Shown: one piece after another, positions 38,667 to 48,303 of the stretch
Layout: the number at the start of each line of letters is the position of its first letter
Position numbering within the stretch: position 1 is the first letter of the stretch
From: Rhodobacteraceae bacterium EhC02
GTDB taxonomy: Bacteria > Pseudomonadota > Alphaproteobacteria > Rhodobacterales > Rhodobacteraceae
Reading direction: 5' to 3'
Assembly: GCA_001650895.1 (NCBI GenBank)
Contig: LXYH01000023.1
Span: 1 to 64,000 of the forward strand
Length of the DNA stretch: 64,000 nt
Notes under the pieces: model-generated
What the model was told of the DNA's origin: nothing
The model's input: only the letters and a program-made list of their open reading frames with translations
Databases searched by the model: none
Position numbers and translations under genes: made by a program

Positions 38667-39773
38667 TCAGAGCGAGGCGTCCAGCGCCGTGACGATGGCA
38701 TCGCCCATCTGGCCGGTGGACACGGGCGCGCCGCCTTCGGGGCCCATCAGGTCAGCGGTGCGCAGACCATCGGCCAGCACCTTGGCCACGGCGCCCTCGA
38801 CACGGTCCGCTTCCGCGCCCATGTCGAAGCTGTAGCGCAGCGCCATCGCGAAGCTGAGGATACAGGCGATCGGGTTGGCCTTGCCCTGACCCGCGATATC
38901 CGGGGCCGAGCCGTGCACGGGTTCGTACAGGGCCTTGGGCCTGCCGTTTGCCATCGGTGCGCCAAGGCTGGCCGACGGCAGCATGCCCAGCGAGCCGGTC
39001 AGCATCGCGGCCAGGTCCGACAGCAGGTCACCGAACAGGTTGTCGGTCACGATCACGTCGAACTGCTTGGGCCAGCGGGTCAGCTGCATCGCGCCCGCAT
39101 CGGCATACATGTGGCTGAGTTCCACATCGGGATATTCGGTGTCGCCGATGCGCTGCACGACTTCGCGCCACAGCACGCCCGATTCCATCACGTTGGCCTT
39201 TTCCATCGAGCACAGCTTGTTGCCACGCTTGCGGGCCAGTTCAAAGGCGGAACGGGCGACGCGCTCGATCTCGGATTCGGTGTAGCGCTGGGTGTTGATG
39301 CCCACACGCTCGTTGCCTTCCTTGAAGATGCCGCGCGGCTCGCCGAAATAGACGCCGCTGGTCAGTTCGCGCACGATCATGATGTCGAGGCCCGCGACCA
39401 CATCCTTTTTCAGAGAGGAGAAATCGGCAAGCGCGTCAAAGCACTGCGCCGGGCGCAGGTTGGCGTAAAGGTCCATTTCCTTGCGCAGGCGCAGCAGGCC
39501 GCGTTCGGGCTTCACGCTGAAATCAAGGCTGTCGTATTTCGGCCCACCCACGGCACCCAGCAGAACGGCGTCCACCTCCTGTGCCTTGGCCATGGTATCG
39601 TCATGCAGCGGGGTGCCGTGCTTGTCATAGGCGCAGCCGCCCACCAGGTCCTCGGACACGTCGAAGGTCACGCCGCGCTTGGCGCCGTACCAGTCGATGA
39701 TCTTGCGCACTTCGGCCATGACTTCGGGGCCGATTCCGTCACCGGCGAGGATAAGAAGCGAGGGGTTGGTCAT
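38667..39773 (-). CDS. leuB: 3-isopropylmalate dehydrogenase LeuB
   Basis: 368-residue NAD-dependent dehydrogenase that oxidatively decarboxylates 3-isopropylmalate in leucine synthesis. Begins [18 protein letters not shown]; the substrate-binding region is [19 protein letters not shown], the catalytic lysine/aspartate segment is [15 protein letters not shown], and the metal-binding Asp lie in [12 protein letters not shown], followed by the NAD-binding region [17 protein letters not shown]. Start at MTNPSLL; the longer frame is not family-like. leuC and leuD are about 4-6 kb upstream on the same strand, separated by four other genes. Confidence 0.97.
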   Translation of the reverse strand: MTNPSLLILAGDGIGPEVMAEVRKIIDWYGAKRGVTFDVSEDLVGGCAYDKHGTPLHDDTMAKAQEVDAVLLGAVGGPKYDSLDFSVKPERGLLRLRKEMDLYANLRPAQCFDALADFSSLKKDVVAGLDIMIVRELTSGVYFGEPRGIFKEGNERVGINTQRYTESEIERVARSAFELARKRGNKLCSMEKANVMESGVLWREVVQRIGDTEYPDVELSHMYADAGAMQLTRWPKQFDVIVTDNLFGDLLSDLAAMLTGSLGMLPSASLGAPMANGRPKALYEPVHGSAPDIAGQGKANPIACILSFAMALRYSFDMGAEADRVEGAVAKVLADGLRTADLMGPEGGAPVSTGQMGDAIVTALDASL

Positions 39774-39859
39774 TGCGGTCTGTCCCTTGTGACATTTGTT
39801 CGGCACTGGCCTAGCGATTGCGCGACGAAGGGTCAAGAAAGCACGCAGTGCAGATCGGC

Positions 39860-40774
39860 TCAGTGGGGCGGTCGGCCCTGCACAAGGCGGGGGGCAAGGC
39901 CGTCGGCCAGCAAGTCCCAGACGCGGGCGATCCGGGGGGTGTTGCGCATCGCCTGGGGGGCCGCCAGCCAGACCGGCAGATGCGGCAACTCGAGGCCAAG
40001 GTCCAGTTCGACCATGTCCGGTATCCCGCCCAGGATGCCGACCTGCGCGAAACCGATGCCGCAGCCTGCCTGGACAAGTGCCATGTAGGTCGTCTGGCTG
40101 TCACAGCGGATCACGAACATCTCGCGCGTGGCGGGCCAGCCCATGGCGCGCATGTGGCGCAGGATCAGATCGTTGCGGTCATAGCCGATCAAGTCGTGAT
40201 CCATCAGATCCGTCGCCTGCTGCGGCCAGCCGTGCCGGTCCAGATAGCCCCGGCTGGCAAAGACGCCCAGCCGCAGGTCGCCCAGATGCCGGGTGATGAT
40301 GTCAAGCTGCGTGCTGCGATACATGCGCACGGCGATGTCCGCCTCGCGGAACAGCAGGTTGTCGCTGCTGTCGCTTGCGATCAGTTCGATCTGGATCAGC
40401 GGTTCGGCCCGCCTGATCTCTGCGATGATCGGCGGCAGGACATAGTGGGCGACGACGGTGCTGGCCGTCAGGCGCACGGTGCCGCGCAGATCCTCGGTCT
40501 GGCCGGCTGCGGTCAGCGCGAAGGCGTTCATCGCCTCGGCCATCTGGCGGGCATGGGGCAGAAGCGCCGCGCCGCTGTCGGTCAGTTCCAGACCGCGCGG
40601 GCGGCGCAGGAACAGCGGCAGGTCAAGCGATGCCTCGATCTGCCGGATCTGGCGGCCAAGCGTGGGCTGGCTGGTGCCCAGCCTGCGCGCGGCGGCGGAC
40701 AGGCTGCCGGTATCCGCCACCGCCAGAAAGGCGCGGATCAGGGACCAGTCCAGCCTGTCGATGTTGTTTGCCAT
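39860..40774 (-). CDS. LysR family transcriptional regulator
   Basis: 304-residue LysR-type regulator. The N-terminal winged helix-turn-helix is [25 protein letters not shown] followed by [16 protein letters not shown] (shown in parts), and the rest is the effector-binding periplasmic-fold domain. It is divergent from an SDR gene with a 94-bp shared interval holding a 14-bp palindrome at its start codon; LysR regulators commonly control the divergent neighbour and themselves. The effector is not known. leuB lies 86 bp downstream on the same strand. Confidence 0.92.
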   Translation of the reverse strand: MANNIDRLDWSLIRAFLAVADTGSLSAAARRLGTSQPTLGRQIRQIEASLDLPLFLRRPRGLELTDSGAALLPHARQMAEAMNAFALTAAGQTEDLRGTVRLTASTVVAHYVLPPIIAEIRRAEPLIQIELIASDSSDNLLFREADIAVRMYRSTQLDIITRHLGDLRLGVFASRGYLDRHGWPQQATDLMDHDLIGYDRNDLILRHMRAMGWPATREMFVIRCDSQTTYMALVQAGCGIGFAQVGILGGIPDMVELDLGLELPHLPVWLAAPQAMRNTPRIARVWDLLADGLAPRLVQGRPPH

Positions 40775-40786
40775 TCAATATTGAAT
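40773..40786. promoter_or_regulatory. Palindrome ATTCAATATTGAAT at the lysR start
   Basis: A perfect 14-bp palindrome overlaps the lysR start codon by two bases in the divergent lysR-SDR interval. The position and symmetry fit an autoregulatory operator for the LysR protein, though the classical T-N11-A core must be shown by binding assays. It is AT-rich compared with its surroundings. Confidence 0.5.
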
Positions 40787-40868
40787 ACATGATCTGCAGT
40801 TTCAGGCAATTTCTATTCGCTTGCGTTTGAATGATCCTGTGATCATCGGACATGCCAAGGAGGTTCCC

Positions 40869-41756
40869 ATGACCCGGACGGTTTTGATTTTGGGCAGCAA
40901 CGGAAAGATCGGCTATCACAGCGCCAAGGCTTTTGCGGCGGCGGGTTGGGCGGTGCGCATCTATCGACGCGGTACCGACATGACGGCGGCGGCGATGGGG
41001 GCGGATGTGATCGTCAACGGGCTGAACCCGCCCGCTTATCACAACTGGGCCAGCCTGATCCCCGCGATCACGGCGCAGGTGATCGCTGCCGCCAAGGCCA
41101 GCGGCGCGACCGTGATCCTGCCGGGGAATGTCTATAATTTCGGAGATACGGGCGGGGTATGGTCCGAGACGACGCCGCACCGTCCGGTCAGCCGCAAGGG
41201 CCATATCCGCAAGGCGATGGAGGCGCAGTATCGCGACAGCGGGGTGCAGACCATCATCCTGCGGGCAGGAAATTTCATCGACCCGGAGGGCAATGGCGAC
41301 ATCATGCGCCTGTTCCTGTTGCGCGGCATCGCGCAGGGGCGGATTACAAGCGGCGGCGCACCCGATGTGATGCAGGCCTATTGCTTTGTGCCCGACTGGG
41401 CGCGGGCCGTCGTTCAGCTGGCCGAGAAACGCGCGGCACTGGCGCGTTTCGAAGACATCCCTTTTCCGGGGCACGCCTTCACCGTGAACGCCCTGCGGGA
41501 CCGGCTGCAGGCGCAGCTTGGGCGTCCGCTGAAGGTCGTGCGCTTTCCCTGGTGGATGATGCGCCTTGCCGGGCCCTTCTGGGAACTTGCGCGGGAATTG
41601 ACCGAGATGCGGTATCTCTGGGATACGCCGCACCAGCTTTGCGCTGACAAGTTCACGCGCCTCCTGCCGGATTTCGTGCCCACGCCGCTGGATCAGGTCA
41701 TGCTGGCGGGCGTGCCTGCGACGGTGACGGGGGCAGGTCTGGCGCCTGCCGTCTGA
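40869..41756 (+). CDS. NAD(P)-binding SDR-like epimerase
   Basis: 295-residue extended SDR/NmrA-like protein with N-terminal Rossmann motif VLILGSNGKIGYHSAKAF. It lacks an obvious standard YxxxK, having GVWSETTPHRPVSRKGHIRK in the equivalent stretch. A hydrophobic patch VRFPWWMMRLAGPFWELAREL lies near the C-terminus. ATG 40869 has AAGGAGG just upstream, so it is preferred to the earlier in-frame ATG. Divergent from the LysR gene, probably its target. Function unknown; a reductase or sugar/quinone-modifying role is possible. Confidence 0.8.
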   Translation: MTRTVLILGSNGKIGYHSAKAFAAAGWAVRIYRRGTDMTAAAMGADVIVNGLNPPAYHNWASLIPAITAQVIAAAKASGATVILPGNVYNFGDTGGVWSETTPHRPVSRKGHIRKAMEAQYRDSGVQTIILRAGNFIDPEGNGDIMRLFLLRGIAQGRITSGGAPDVMQAYCFVPDWARAVVQLAEKRAALARFEDIPFPGHAFTVNALRDRLQAQLGRPLKVVRFPWWMMRLAGPFWELARELTEMRYLWDTPHQLCADKFTRLLPDFVPTPLDQVMLAGVPATVTGAGLAPAV

Positions 41757-41765
41757 AGGCTGCTG

Positions 41766-42902
41766 TCAGGGCCAATCCAGCGTCACGCTGACCAGTCTGT
41801 GATGGCTGGCGGCCTGCACCGTGTCGGCAAAAGGGCTGCCCGGTTCGGGCCAGAGCACTGCGGCGGACAGCACCGTCAGGTCTGCGGATGGCAGAACCAG
41901 ATCGACCCGCAGCCCGGATGGTCCCGGTGCTGGCCAGCTTGCGGTATGCAGGGCGGGATCGCCGCGACCGCCACCGTCGGCCAGCCGCCCACCCGCGCTT
42001 TCGGGCTGCGGGTCCTGCAAGCGCGGATCAGCCAGAAGGGCCTTCATCGCATCCGGGCGCCCTTCGCTATCGGCGGGGTCCATGTTGCTGTCACCGATCA
42101 GCACGAAACGACCCTGAGGAGGGGGTGCGAGGCGTCCATCCAGATAAAGGCTCCAGAATCGCGCCTCATCATGGTTGCGCCGACCATTGTGGTCTTCGGG
42201 GCCGTCAAAGACCGGGGGCGTGGCGTGGAAGGCCAGAAGGTGAAGATCCTGCCCGCCTATGGTGATCGGCACGGTCCAGTGGCCCGTGGTCGACAGGCGT
42301 TGCACCGCCATGGCCTGAGGCGTCAACAGGGGCTGGCCATCCGGCAGCGTCAGCAGCGCCCCGGGCAGGTCGCGCCAGAGCAGGGCGCTGTGATCCTGCA
42401 CCCTGTCGGCCCTTACCGGGTATCTGGACAGGATCGCCATGCCGCCCTGCCCGGCAAACTCTGCATATCCCTGCGCATCGCGGGCGCTGCCCGTGCGCCC
42501 GTCACCATCAAGGTCAAGCCCGGTCGACAGGCCACGGTTCGGCGCCAGCGCATGGATATGAGGATAGGGAACACCGGCCCGCGCCACCGCATCGCGCAAC
42601 GCCGCCAGGGTGATCAGGTCATGGTCGTAATCGACGTCAAGCAGCAGCAGGATATCCGGTGCGGCATGGGCGATCACGGCGACGACCGCTTGCACCTGTG
42701 GATCGCGGTTCCCCCGGATGTCGCGCAACAGCAACCCCGGACCCTTGCGCGCAAGGTTGGTGTGAAAGACGGCGATATCAAGCGGTTCGGACCGCACAAT
42801 GCCTGCTGGAAGCGCTGCTGTCAGGCAGAAGAGCAGAAGCAGAAGAAGGCGCGCGTTGAGGGGGATCGCCGCGCGACCCGCCCCCGGTATTGCCTGCGTC
42901 AG
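41766..42902 (-). CDS. Endonuclease/exonuclease/phosphatase (EEP) family exported protein, start uncertain
   Basis: A protein of the EEP fold, exported: a hydrophobic signal (ARLLLLLLFCLTAALPAG) precedes LDIAVFHTNLARKGPG. EEP motifs include DILLLLDVDYD, HLLAFHATPPVF, FVLIGDSNMDPADSEG and the terminal ASHHRLVSVTLDW. Substrate unknown. No ATG, GTG or TTG lies at a sensible place: the frame is open to an ATG at 43025 inside the upstream gene, but those residues are not signal-like. CTG at 42902, overlapping the upstream TGA (CTGA) and preceded by AGGT, would give TQAIPGAGRAAIPLNA before the signal. I use that position, with low confidence in the start only. Confidence 0.75.
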   Translation of the reverse strand: MTQAIPGAGRAAIPLNARLLLLLLFCLTAALPAGIVRSEPLDIAVFHTNLARKGPGLLLRDIRGNRDPQVQAVVAVIAHAAPDILLLLDVDYDHDLITLAALRDAVARAGVPYPHIHALAPNRGLSTGLDLDGDGRTGSARDAQGYAEFAGQGGMAILSRYPVRADRVQDHSALLWRDLPGALLTLPDGQPLLTPQAMAVQRLSTTGHWTVPITIGGQDLHLLAFHATPPVFDGPEDHNGRRNHDEARFWSLYLDGRLAPPPQGRFVLIGDSNMDPADSEGRPDAMKALLADPRLQDPQPESAGGRLADGGGRGDPALHTASWPAPGPSGLRVDLVLPSADLTVLSAAVLWPEPGSPFADTVQAASHHRLVSVTLDWP

Positions 42903-43732
42903 ATGACCTGCAGGCTTTCGGCTGCGGCATAGGTGCGGCGGCGCTTGTTCTCGATCATGGAGGCGATCCGCCCCATGGCAATGCCGCGCATCATCAGGCT
43001 GGCAGGCAGGAAAGCCCATAGGCACATCGTCCAGATCAGGGTTTGAGGCCGTGCAAGCGCCGCGACATTCACATAGTCCGCGGCGGCAACAACCAATGCT
43101 GGCAACATGAATGGCAGCAAGAATCCTAAGATCAGGTTAAGGCGTGCATGCCCTCTGAGGCGCGCAACCACGTCCCCGCCCGAGGTTGCATCGAACATGG
43201 GCAGGTTGATCCAGACATTGAAGGCGCCATTGCGGGCGGGCCAGCCGTAGACATGCACCATCGTCAGGAAGATGAGGACCATCACCATGGAGAGGGTATA
43301 GCAAACCCCGGCGGCCATCCGGAGCGCATTGACCGCCGCATCGGGCATGTCCGCCGGCAGCATCAGCACCGCCAGACGCACCGGCGAATAGGGGAAATCC
43401 GATATGTTGCCAAGAATCACGCTGATCGAGGTCATGATATGGGTCAACGTGCCGGGATCGCTTTTTCCGCGAAACAGCATCGCCAGGATCAGGACGGCGG
43501 TGAAGATCATGCCAAAGCGCAGACGGTTGTAGGGCGGTGCATGGCGGAAGGCCACGAGGCTTGGGTATTCGGAGTTGTATTCGATCATCACCAGACCGGC
43601 CGCGATCAGCGCCAGCAGCATGACGAATTGTGACCCGTCAATGCCGATGCCGGAAATCAGCATCGACGGCATGGCCACCAGCAACGCCATGAAAAGGGCG
43701 CGCAACACGGCGCCGGTCAGTTGTCCGATCAC
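42899..43732 (-). CDS. Rhodobacterales-type multi-pass membrane protein of unknown function
   Basis: 277-residue integral membrane protein with about seven hydrophobic stretches, including ALFMALLVAMPSMLISGIG, FVMLLALIAAGLVMI, RFGMIFTAVLILAMLF and MVMVLIFLTMVHVYGW. No enzyme motif is recognised. The C-terminal tail MIENKRRRTYAAAESLQVI is cytoplasmic-like and basic. It is upstream of and probably coupled to the EEP gene (4-bp junction) and lies between that gene and leuD. Function not known. Confidence 0.7.
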   Translation of the reverse strand: MIGQLTGAVLRALFMALLVAMPSMLISGIGIDGSQFVMLLALIAAGLVMIEYNSEYPSLVAFRHAPPYNRLRFGMIFTAVLILAMLFRGKSDPGTLTHIMTSISVILGNISDFPYSPVRLAVLMLPADMPDAAVNALRMAAGVCYTLSMVMVLIFLTMVHVYGWPARNGAFNVWINLPMFDATSGGDVVARLRGHARLNLILGFLLPFMLPALVVAAADYVNVAALARPQTLIWTMCLWAFLPASLMMRGIAMGRIASMIENKRRRTYAAAESLQVI

Positions 43733-44065
43733 TGTTCATCCCTTTCAAACTGGCCGGTCCCGATACGTAGCCGGGCCCTGTTTCCAACTTGAATCCACCA
43801 ATTCTGGCGGCTTGCCTCAATCTTGCCCAATTTTTGCCTTCTTTCATCAAGGGCCTCAACCCATGGATACATTTCAACTTAAATTTGGGGCGATTTGATG
43901 GTCGGACTGGTGCCGAAATGTACCATCAGTGGAAGAAATTTTGGCCTTTTTTCCGACATTTACAACATGTTGTGGCTGTCGCTGCCCGGCACACAAACGA
44001 AACAGGCCGCCCATAAGGCGGCCTGTGATCACGGTTCGCGGTATTGCCCGACGCCGGGCCCTTGG
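43733..44065. other. 333-bp AT-rich interval with no supported gene
   Basis: Relatively AT-rich stretch between the membrane-protein gene and leuD, both on the minus strand. I see no convincing gene; a 67-codon plus-strand frame there has no family resemblance. It contains a perfect palindrome ACAACATGTTGT (43962-43973), suitable for an operator, and the leuD terminator. The membrane-protein promoter should lie here. Confidence 0.6.
44002..44026 (-). terminator. Rho-independent-type terminator after leuD
   Basis: ACAGGCCGCC (44002-44011), loop CATAA, GGCGGCCTGT (44017-44026) is a perfect 10-bp stem. On the minus strand the sequence that follows is TTCGTTTGTGTG, a moderate T-rich tail. It lies 39 bp after the leuD stop. 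Confidence 0.75.
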
Positions 44066-44671
44066 TCAGACCCAGGGGCGCTGTGCTGCCATCTTTGACT
44101 CGTAGGTTTCGATCGATGCGGCCTTTTCAAGGGTCAGGCCGATGTCGTCGAGGCCGTTCAGCAGGCAATGCTTCTTGAAGGCGTCCACCTCGAACGAGAA
44201 GACTTCGCCATCCGACGAGGTGATGGTCTGTGCCTCAAGATCCACTTCGATCCGGGCATTCGCGCCCTTTTCGGCATCCTTCATCAGGATGTCCACCTGC
44301 TCTTGCGGCAGCGCGATCGGAAGGATGCCGTTCTTGAAGCAGTTGTTGAAGAAGATGTCGGCGAAGCTGGTCGAGATCACGCAGCGAATGCCGAAATCCA
44401 GCAGCGCCCATGGTGCGTGTTCGCGCGACGAGCCGCAGCCGAAGTTGTCGCCCGCGACCAGGATCTGCGCATCGCGATACTGCGGCTTGTTCAGCACGAA
44501 ATCGGGGATTTCCTTGCCTTCGCCATCATAACGCATCTCGTCGAACAGGTTCACGCCAAGACCGGACCGCTTGATCGTCTTGAGGAACTGCTTGGGAATG
44601 ATCATGTCGGTGTCGATGTTGACCAGTGGCATCGGTGCGGCAATGCCGCTGAGCTTGGTGAATTTTTCCAT
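44066..44671 (-). CDS. leuD: 3-isopropylmalate dehydratase small subunit LeuD
   Basis: 201-residue small subunit that pairs with LeuC to isomerise 2-isopropylmalate. N-terminal [21 protein letters not shown] and [27 protein letters not shown] are characteristic, and the central [14 protein letters not shown] fits the family. Length is normal. It lies 82 bp downstream of leuC on the same strand; a terminator follows. Confidence 0.97.
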   Translation of the reverse strand: MEKFTKLSGIAAPMPLVNIDTDMIIPKQFLKTIKRSGLGVNLFDEMRYDGEGKEIPDFVLNKPQYRDAQILVAGDNFGCGSSREHAPWALLDFGIRCVISTSFADIFFNNCFKNGILPIALPQEQVDILMKDAEKGANARIEVDLEAQTITSSDGEVFSFEVDAFKKHCLLNGLDDIGLTLEKAASIETYESKMAAQRPWV

Positions 44672-44753
44672 TGTCTCTATCCTGTCTCATGTGCCGCGCG
44701 TCGGCCCCGTGATCCTTGATCGAAGGTCACGGGACCGGGACGGGGCGTCCAGA

Positions 44754-46157
44754 TCACATCAGTTCGCGCACATCGGTCAGGTGACCGGTGACGGCAGCCG
44801 CTGCTGCCATTGCGGGGCTCATCAGGTGCGTGCGTCCGCCGCGGCCCTGGCGACCCTCGAAGTTGCGGTTCGAGGTCGCCGCGCAACGCTCGCCCGGCTG
44901 CAGCTGGTCGGGGTTCATCGCCAGACACATCGAGCAGCCGGCCAGACGCCATTCAAAGCCCGCGTCGATGAAGATCTGGGCCAGACCCTCCTCTTCCGCT
45001 TGCGCACGGACAAGGCCCGAGCCGGGCACGACCATGGCGCGTTTCACGGCGATCTTCTTGCCCTTTAGGATTTCGGCGGCGGCGCGCAGATCCTCGATCC
45101 GGCCATTGGTGCAGGAGCCGATGAAGACCGTGTCGATCTTGATCTGGTTCAGCGGCGTGCCGGGTTCCAGGCCCATGTATTCCAGCGAGCGCTTGGCTGC
45201 CTCGACCTTGCCGCCCTTGAAATCCTCGGCGGCTGGGACCTTGCCGGTGATCGGCAGCACGTCCTCGGGGCTGGTGCCCCATGTCACGACCGGCGCGATA
45301 TCCTCGCCCTTGATGGTCACGACCTTGTCCCAATGGGCGTCCGCGTCGGAATAAAGCGTCTTCCACCAGGCCAGCGCCGCTTCCCACTGTGCGCCCTTGG
45401 GGGCGTGCGGGCGACCCATGACATATTCATAGGTCTTTTCGTCCGGCGCGATCAGGCCGGCGCGCGCGCCGCCTTCGATGGCCATGTTGCAGACGGTCAT
45501 GCGCCCTTCCATGGACAGGTCGCGGATCGCCTCGCCGCAATATTCGATCACGTAGCCGGTGCCGCCGGCGGTGCCGGTGTGGCCGATGACCGACAGGGTG
45601 ATGTCCTTGGCGGTCACACCGGGGCGCAGCTTGCCGGTGATCTCGACCTTCATGTTCCTGGATTTCTTCTGGATCAGCGTCTGGGTGGCCAGCACGTGTT
45701 CCACCTCGGATGTGCCGATACCATGGGCCAGCGCGCCGAAGGCGCCATGGGTCGCGGTGTGGCTGTCGCCGCAAACCACGGTCATGCCGGGCAGGGTCCA
45801 GCCCTGTTCCGGGCCGACGATGTGCACGATGCCCTGACGGACATCCGACACCGGGTAGTAATGGATGCCGAAATCGGCCGCGTTCTTGTCCAGCGCCTCG
45901 ACCTGGATGCGGCTATCTTCGGTCATGGTGGCGGCATTGGCGCGGTCCAGCGTGGTCGGCACGTTGTGATCCGGCACGGCGATGGTCTTGTCCGGGGCGT
46001 GAACCTTGCGGCCCGACATGCGCAGACCTTCGAAGGCCTGCGGGCTGGTCACTTCGTGCACGAGGTGGCGGTCGATATAGAGAAGGCAGGTGCCATCGTC
46101 GGCTTCGTGGGCGACATGGGCATCCCAGATCTTGTCATAGAGCGTTTTGGGGGACAT
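44754..46157 (-). CDS. leuC: 3-isopropylmalate dehydratase large subunit LeuC
   Basis: 467-residue aconitase-family large subunit carrying a [4Fe-4S] cluster. Hallmarks: [37 protein letters not shown] (cluster Cys) and [13 protein letters not shown] (two cluster Cys), then [15 protein letters not shown] near the C-terminus. Starts [15 protein letters not shown]. It is the first gene of leuC-leuD on the minus strand; a leader of about 260 bp lies between it and the divergent mscS-like locus. Confidence 0.97.
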   Translation of the reverse strand: MSPKTLYDKIWDAHVAHEADDGTCLLYIDRHLVHEVTSPQAFEGLRMSGRKVHAPDKTIAVPDHNVPTTLDRANAATMTEDSRIQVEALDKNAADFGIHYYPVSDVRQGIVHIVGPEQGWTLPGMTVVCGDSHTATHGAFGALAHGIGTSEVEHVLATQTLIQKKSRNMKVEITGKLRPGVTAKDITLSVIGHTGTAGGTGYVIEYCGEAIRDLSMEGRMTVCNMAIEGGARAGLIAPDEKTYEYVMGRPHAPKGAQWEAALAWWKTLYSDADAHWDKVVTIKGEDIAPVVTWGTSPEDVLPITGKVPAAEDFKGGKVEAAKRSLEYMGLEPGTPLNQIKIDTVFIGSCTNGRIEDLRAAAEILKGKKIAVKRAMVVPGSGLVRAQAEEEGLAQIFIDAGFEWRLAGCSMCLAMNPDQLQPGERCAATSNRNFEGRQGRGGRTHLMSPAMAAAAAVTGHLTDVRELM

Positions 46158-46202
46158 TGGTCCTCTCCCTTTTGGCTGGTGTTCTGGCTGTAGACGTAGA
46201 AA

Positions 46203-46304
46203 GACGGGGTGCAGCCCTTATAGGCGGGCCAGCACCGTCAGGGATGCCCCGAAGAAGCGTTCGCGCAGCCGCGCGCGGTCATCCATATCGAAAATGCGTC
46301 TCAT
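46203..46304 (-). promoter_or_regulatory. Possible leuC leader: 28-codon reading frame overlapping a hairpin
   Basis: On the minus strand, ATG 46304 opens a 28-codon frame ending ASLTVLARL at TAA 46220-46218. Its last seven codons include three Leu, the final one CTA, a rare codon in such DNA. The end overlaps a hairpin: GACGGTGCTGGCCC (46239-46226) with GGGCTGCACCCCGTC (46217-46203), small bulges allowed, followed by TTTCT. The layout resembles an amino-acid attenuator for leuC, but there is no ribosome-binding site before the ATG and no Leu run as strong as in classical leaders. Confidence 0.35.
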
Positions 46305-46419
46305 GGCTTGTGGGATACTATGGCTGACCGAGTCTCGCAAGGCCCGCGACAGTGGCGGTTGGCGCGGGACTTGCCGGAGCCACCCTGTCATGCGAGGCTG
46401 TCTACATGAAGGATTCAAG

Positions 46420-47754
46420 ATGAACACCGGCGCTTCCGGCGATACCGCGCTGGAGATCGTCCTGGGCCTGGTGGCCCGGATGGAACTGTTCGTGAACGGC
46501 CTGATGCGGCCGTGGAACGCCTACCAGATCGGGATCCTGCTTGCGCTTGTCCTGTTGGCGCATCTGGCCGCGCGCCTTCTGACGCCCCGCGTCAGTGACT
46601 GGTTGCGCCAGCAGGAGGGCTGGCCGAAGTGGCGCATGCGGCTGGCAGTCACGCTGCGCAACCGACTGCGCCTGATCCTGTTCCTGGCGATGATCTGGCC
46701 GCTGGTCTGGATCATGCGTGAAGTGACCTGGCCAAGCCGGTCCTATCTGTTGGTTGTCTTCGGCAAGCTGGCGCTGGCCTGGCTGGTCATCGCGGTGCTG
46801 ACCCGGTTGATTTCCAACGGTTTCCTGCGCGGGATGGTGCGCTAGGCCGGGTGGGCCTGGGTCACGCTGTCGATCCTCGGGCTGATGGATGACGGCCGGA
46901 ACCTGCTGGACAGTATCGCGGTCGAGATCGGCACGGCGCGGTTTTCCCTCTGGCTGATGTTGCAGGCGATTGCCCTTCTGGCGCTGCTGTTCGCGCTGGC
47001 GCGGTTCATCACCGCGACGTCCACGGCGCGGATCAGGGCGAACACGGATATCAGCCCGTCGATGCAGGTGCTGGCCGTCAAGGTCTTGCAGATCGGGCTT
47101 TATGGCGCGGCCTTCTTCATCGGGCTCAAGACCGTGGGGGTGGATCTGACCGGGCTTGCCGTCCTGTCGGGTGCCATCGGCGTGGGGCTTGGCTTTGGCT
47201 TGCAAAAGGTGGTGTCGAACCTTGTTTCGGGTGTCATCATCCTGCTGGACAAGTCGATCAAACCGGGTGACGTCATCAGCCTTGGCGATACCTTCGGCTG
47301 GATCAATGCGCTGGGTGCGCGCTATGTCTCGGTCGTGACGCGGGACGGGCGGGAATACCTGATTCCGAACGAGGACCTGATCACCGGGCAGGTGGTCAAC
47401 TGGTCCCATTCCAATGAATTCGTGCGGCTGGATATCCATTTCGGCACGTCCTACGGCGACGATCCCCATCTGGTCAGGCGCGTTGCCATCGAGGCCGCGC
47501 AGGGGGTGGAGCGTGTACTGGATTTCAAGCCTGCCGTCTGCCACATCACCGGCTTTGGTGACAGTTCGGTCGATTACATCCTGCGCTTCTGGATCAAGGA
47601 TCCGACACAGGGGCTGACGAATATCAGGGGCAATGTCTACCTGGCGCTTTGGGATGCATTCCGGGCGCATGGCATCTCGATTCCCTTCCCGCAACGCGAG
47701 GTGCGGGTGCTGGGGACCGCCGATGGCAAGGGCCTTGCGCCTGCTGGTGATTGA
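46420..47754 (+). pseudogene. Mechanosensitive ion channel (MscS family) interrupted by one in-frame TAG
   Basis: A single continuous frame from ATG 46420 encodes 444 residues if TAG at 46843-46845 is read through. The first part (MNTGASGDTALEIVLGLVAR to GFLRGMVR, 141 residues) has membrane segments. After the TAG the same frame gives AGWAWVTLSILGLMDDGRNL and continues through the MscS core, including LAVLSGAIGVGLGFGLQKVV and ILLDKSIKPGDVI (pore helix and beta domain), to 47754. The second half has its own ATG at 46885 without a ribosome-binding site. MscS channels release solutes on hypo-osmotic shock. It may be a true nonsense mutation, a sequencing error, or two separate products; only one base would restore it. 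Confidence 0.8.
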
Positions 47755-47925
47755 CTCGGGGCCCGTCAGGGTGCACAGGGCGATGCGCCGCTCATTGAGA
47801 TTTGTCCTCTGCGATGCTATCTTTGCGATGCGCCCAGCGCCGGGGCCCTGTCGGCGTGCCACAAGGAGGACAATGTCCTGTCACTCAACTTTGAAGCGGC
47901 TTCTGCCGTTCCCGTCGGTGCAGCA

Positions 47926-48303
47926 ATGACAACGGCACCGGCACAAGTCACAAGCGAAGAGCTTCTGGCGCATATCCTCAACCAGCTTGAAGACGACAAG
48001 GCCGAAGACATCGTGCAGATCGACCTGCGCGGCAAGACGGCCATTGGCGATTACATGATCATCTGCTCGGGTCGTTCCTCGCGGCAGGTATCCGCGATCG
48101 CGGAAAAGCTGGTTGATGACCTCAAGCAGACCTACGGGCGGCTCAGCCGGATCGAAGGCAAGGAAACCGGCGATTGGGTGCTGATCGACACGGGCGACGT
48201 GATCGTCCACGTGTTCCGCCCCGAAGTGCGCGAGTTCTACCAGCTTGAGAAGATGTGGATGCCCGGCGGCGCCACGAAACCCGCGGCCTCCTCGACGGTC
48301 TGA
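47926..48303 (+). CDS. rsfS: Ribosome silencing factor RsfS
   Basis: 125-residue RsfS/Iojap protein that binds L14 on the 50S subunit and blocks subunit joining during starvation. Conserved: DDKAEDIVQIDLRGKTAIGD, MIICSGRSSRQVSAIAEKL and DWVLIDTGDVIVHVFRPEVR, then FYQLEKMW. It overlaps rlmH by one base. The 171 bp upstream has no clear gene. Confidence 0.96.
   Translation: MTTAPAQVTSEELLAHILNQLEDDKAEDIVQIDLRGKTAIGDYMIICSGRSSRQVSAIAEKLVDDLKQTYGRLSRIEGKETGDWVLIDTGDVIVHVFRPEVREFYQLEKMWMPGGATKPAASSTV

Noticed and set aside
43895-44098. Small plus-strand gene of 67 codons before leuD
   Set aside because: It runs through the leuD terminator hairpin and into the 3' end of leuD, with no family resemblance and no ribosome-binding site.
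46147-46419. Longer upstream start for the channel gene
   Set aside because: In-frame residues before 46420 overlap the leuC leader and have no membrane or family character; ATG 46420 lies closest to the first conserved segment.
46402-47862. 486-codon minus-strand frame spanning the amber-split channel gene
   Set aside because: It is open across the TAG only because the complement is a Leu codon; the translation is Arg/Gln/His-rich and motif-free, while the plus strand is clearly MscS.
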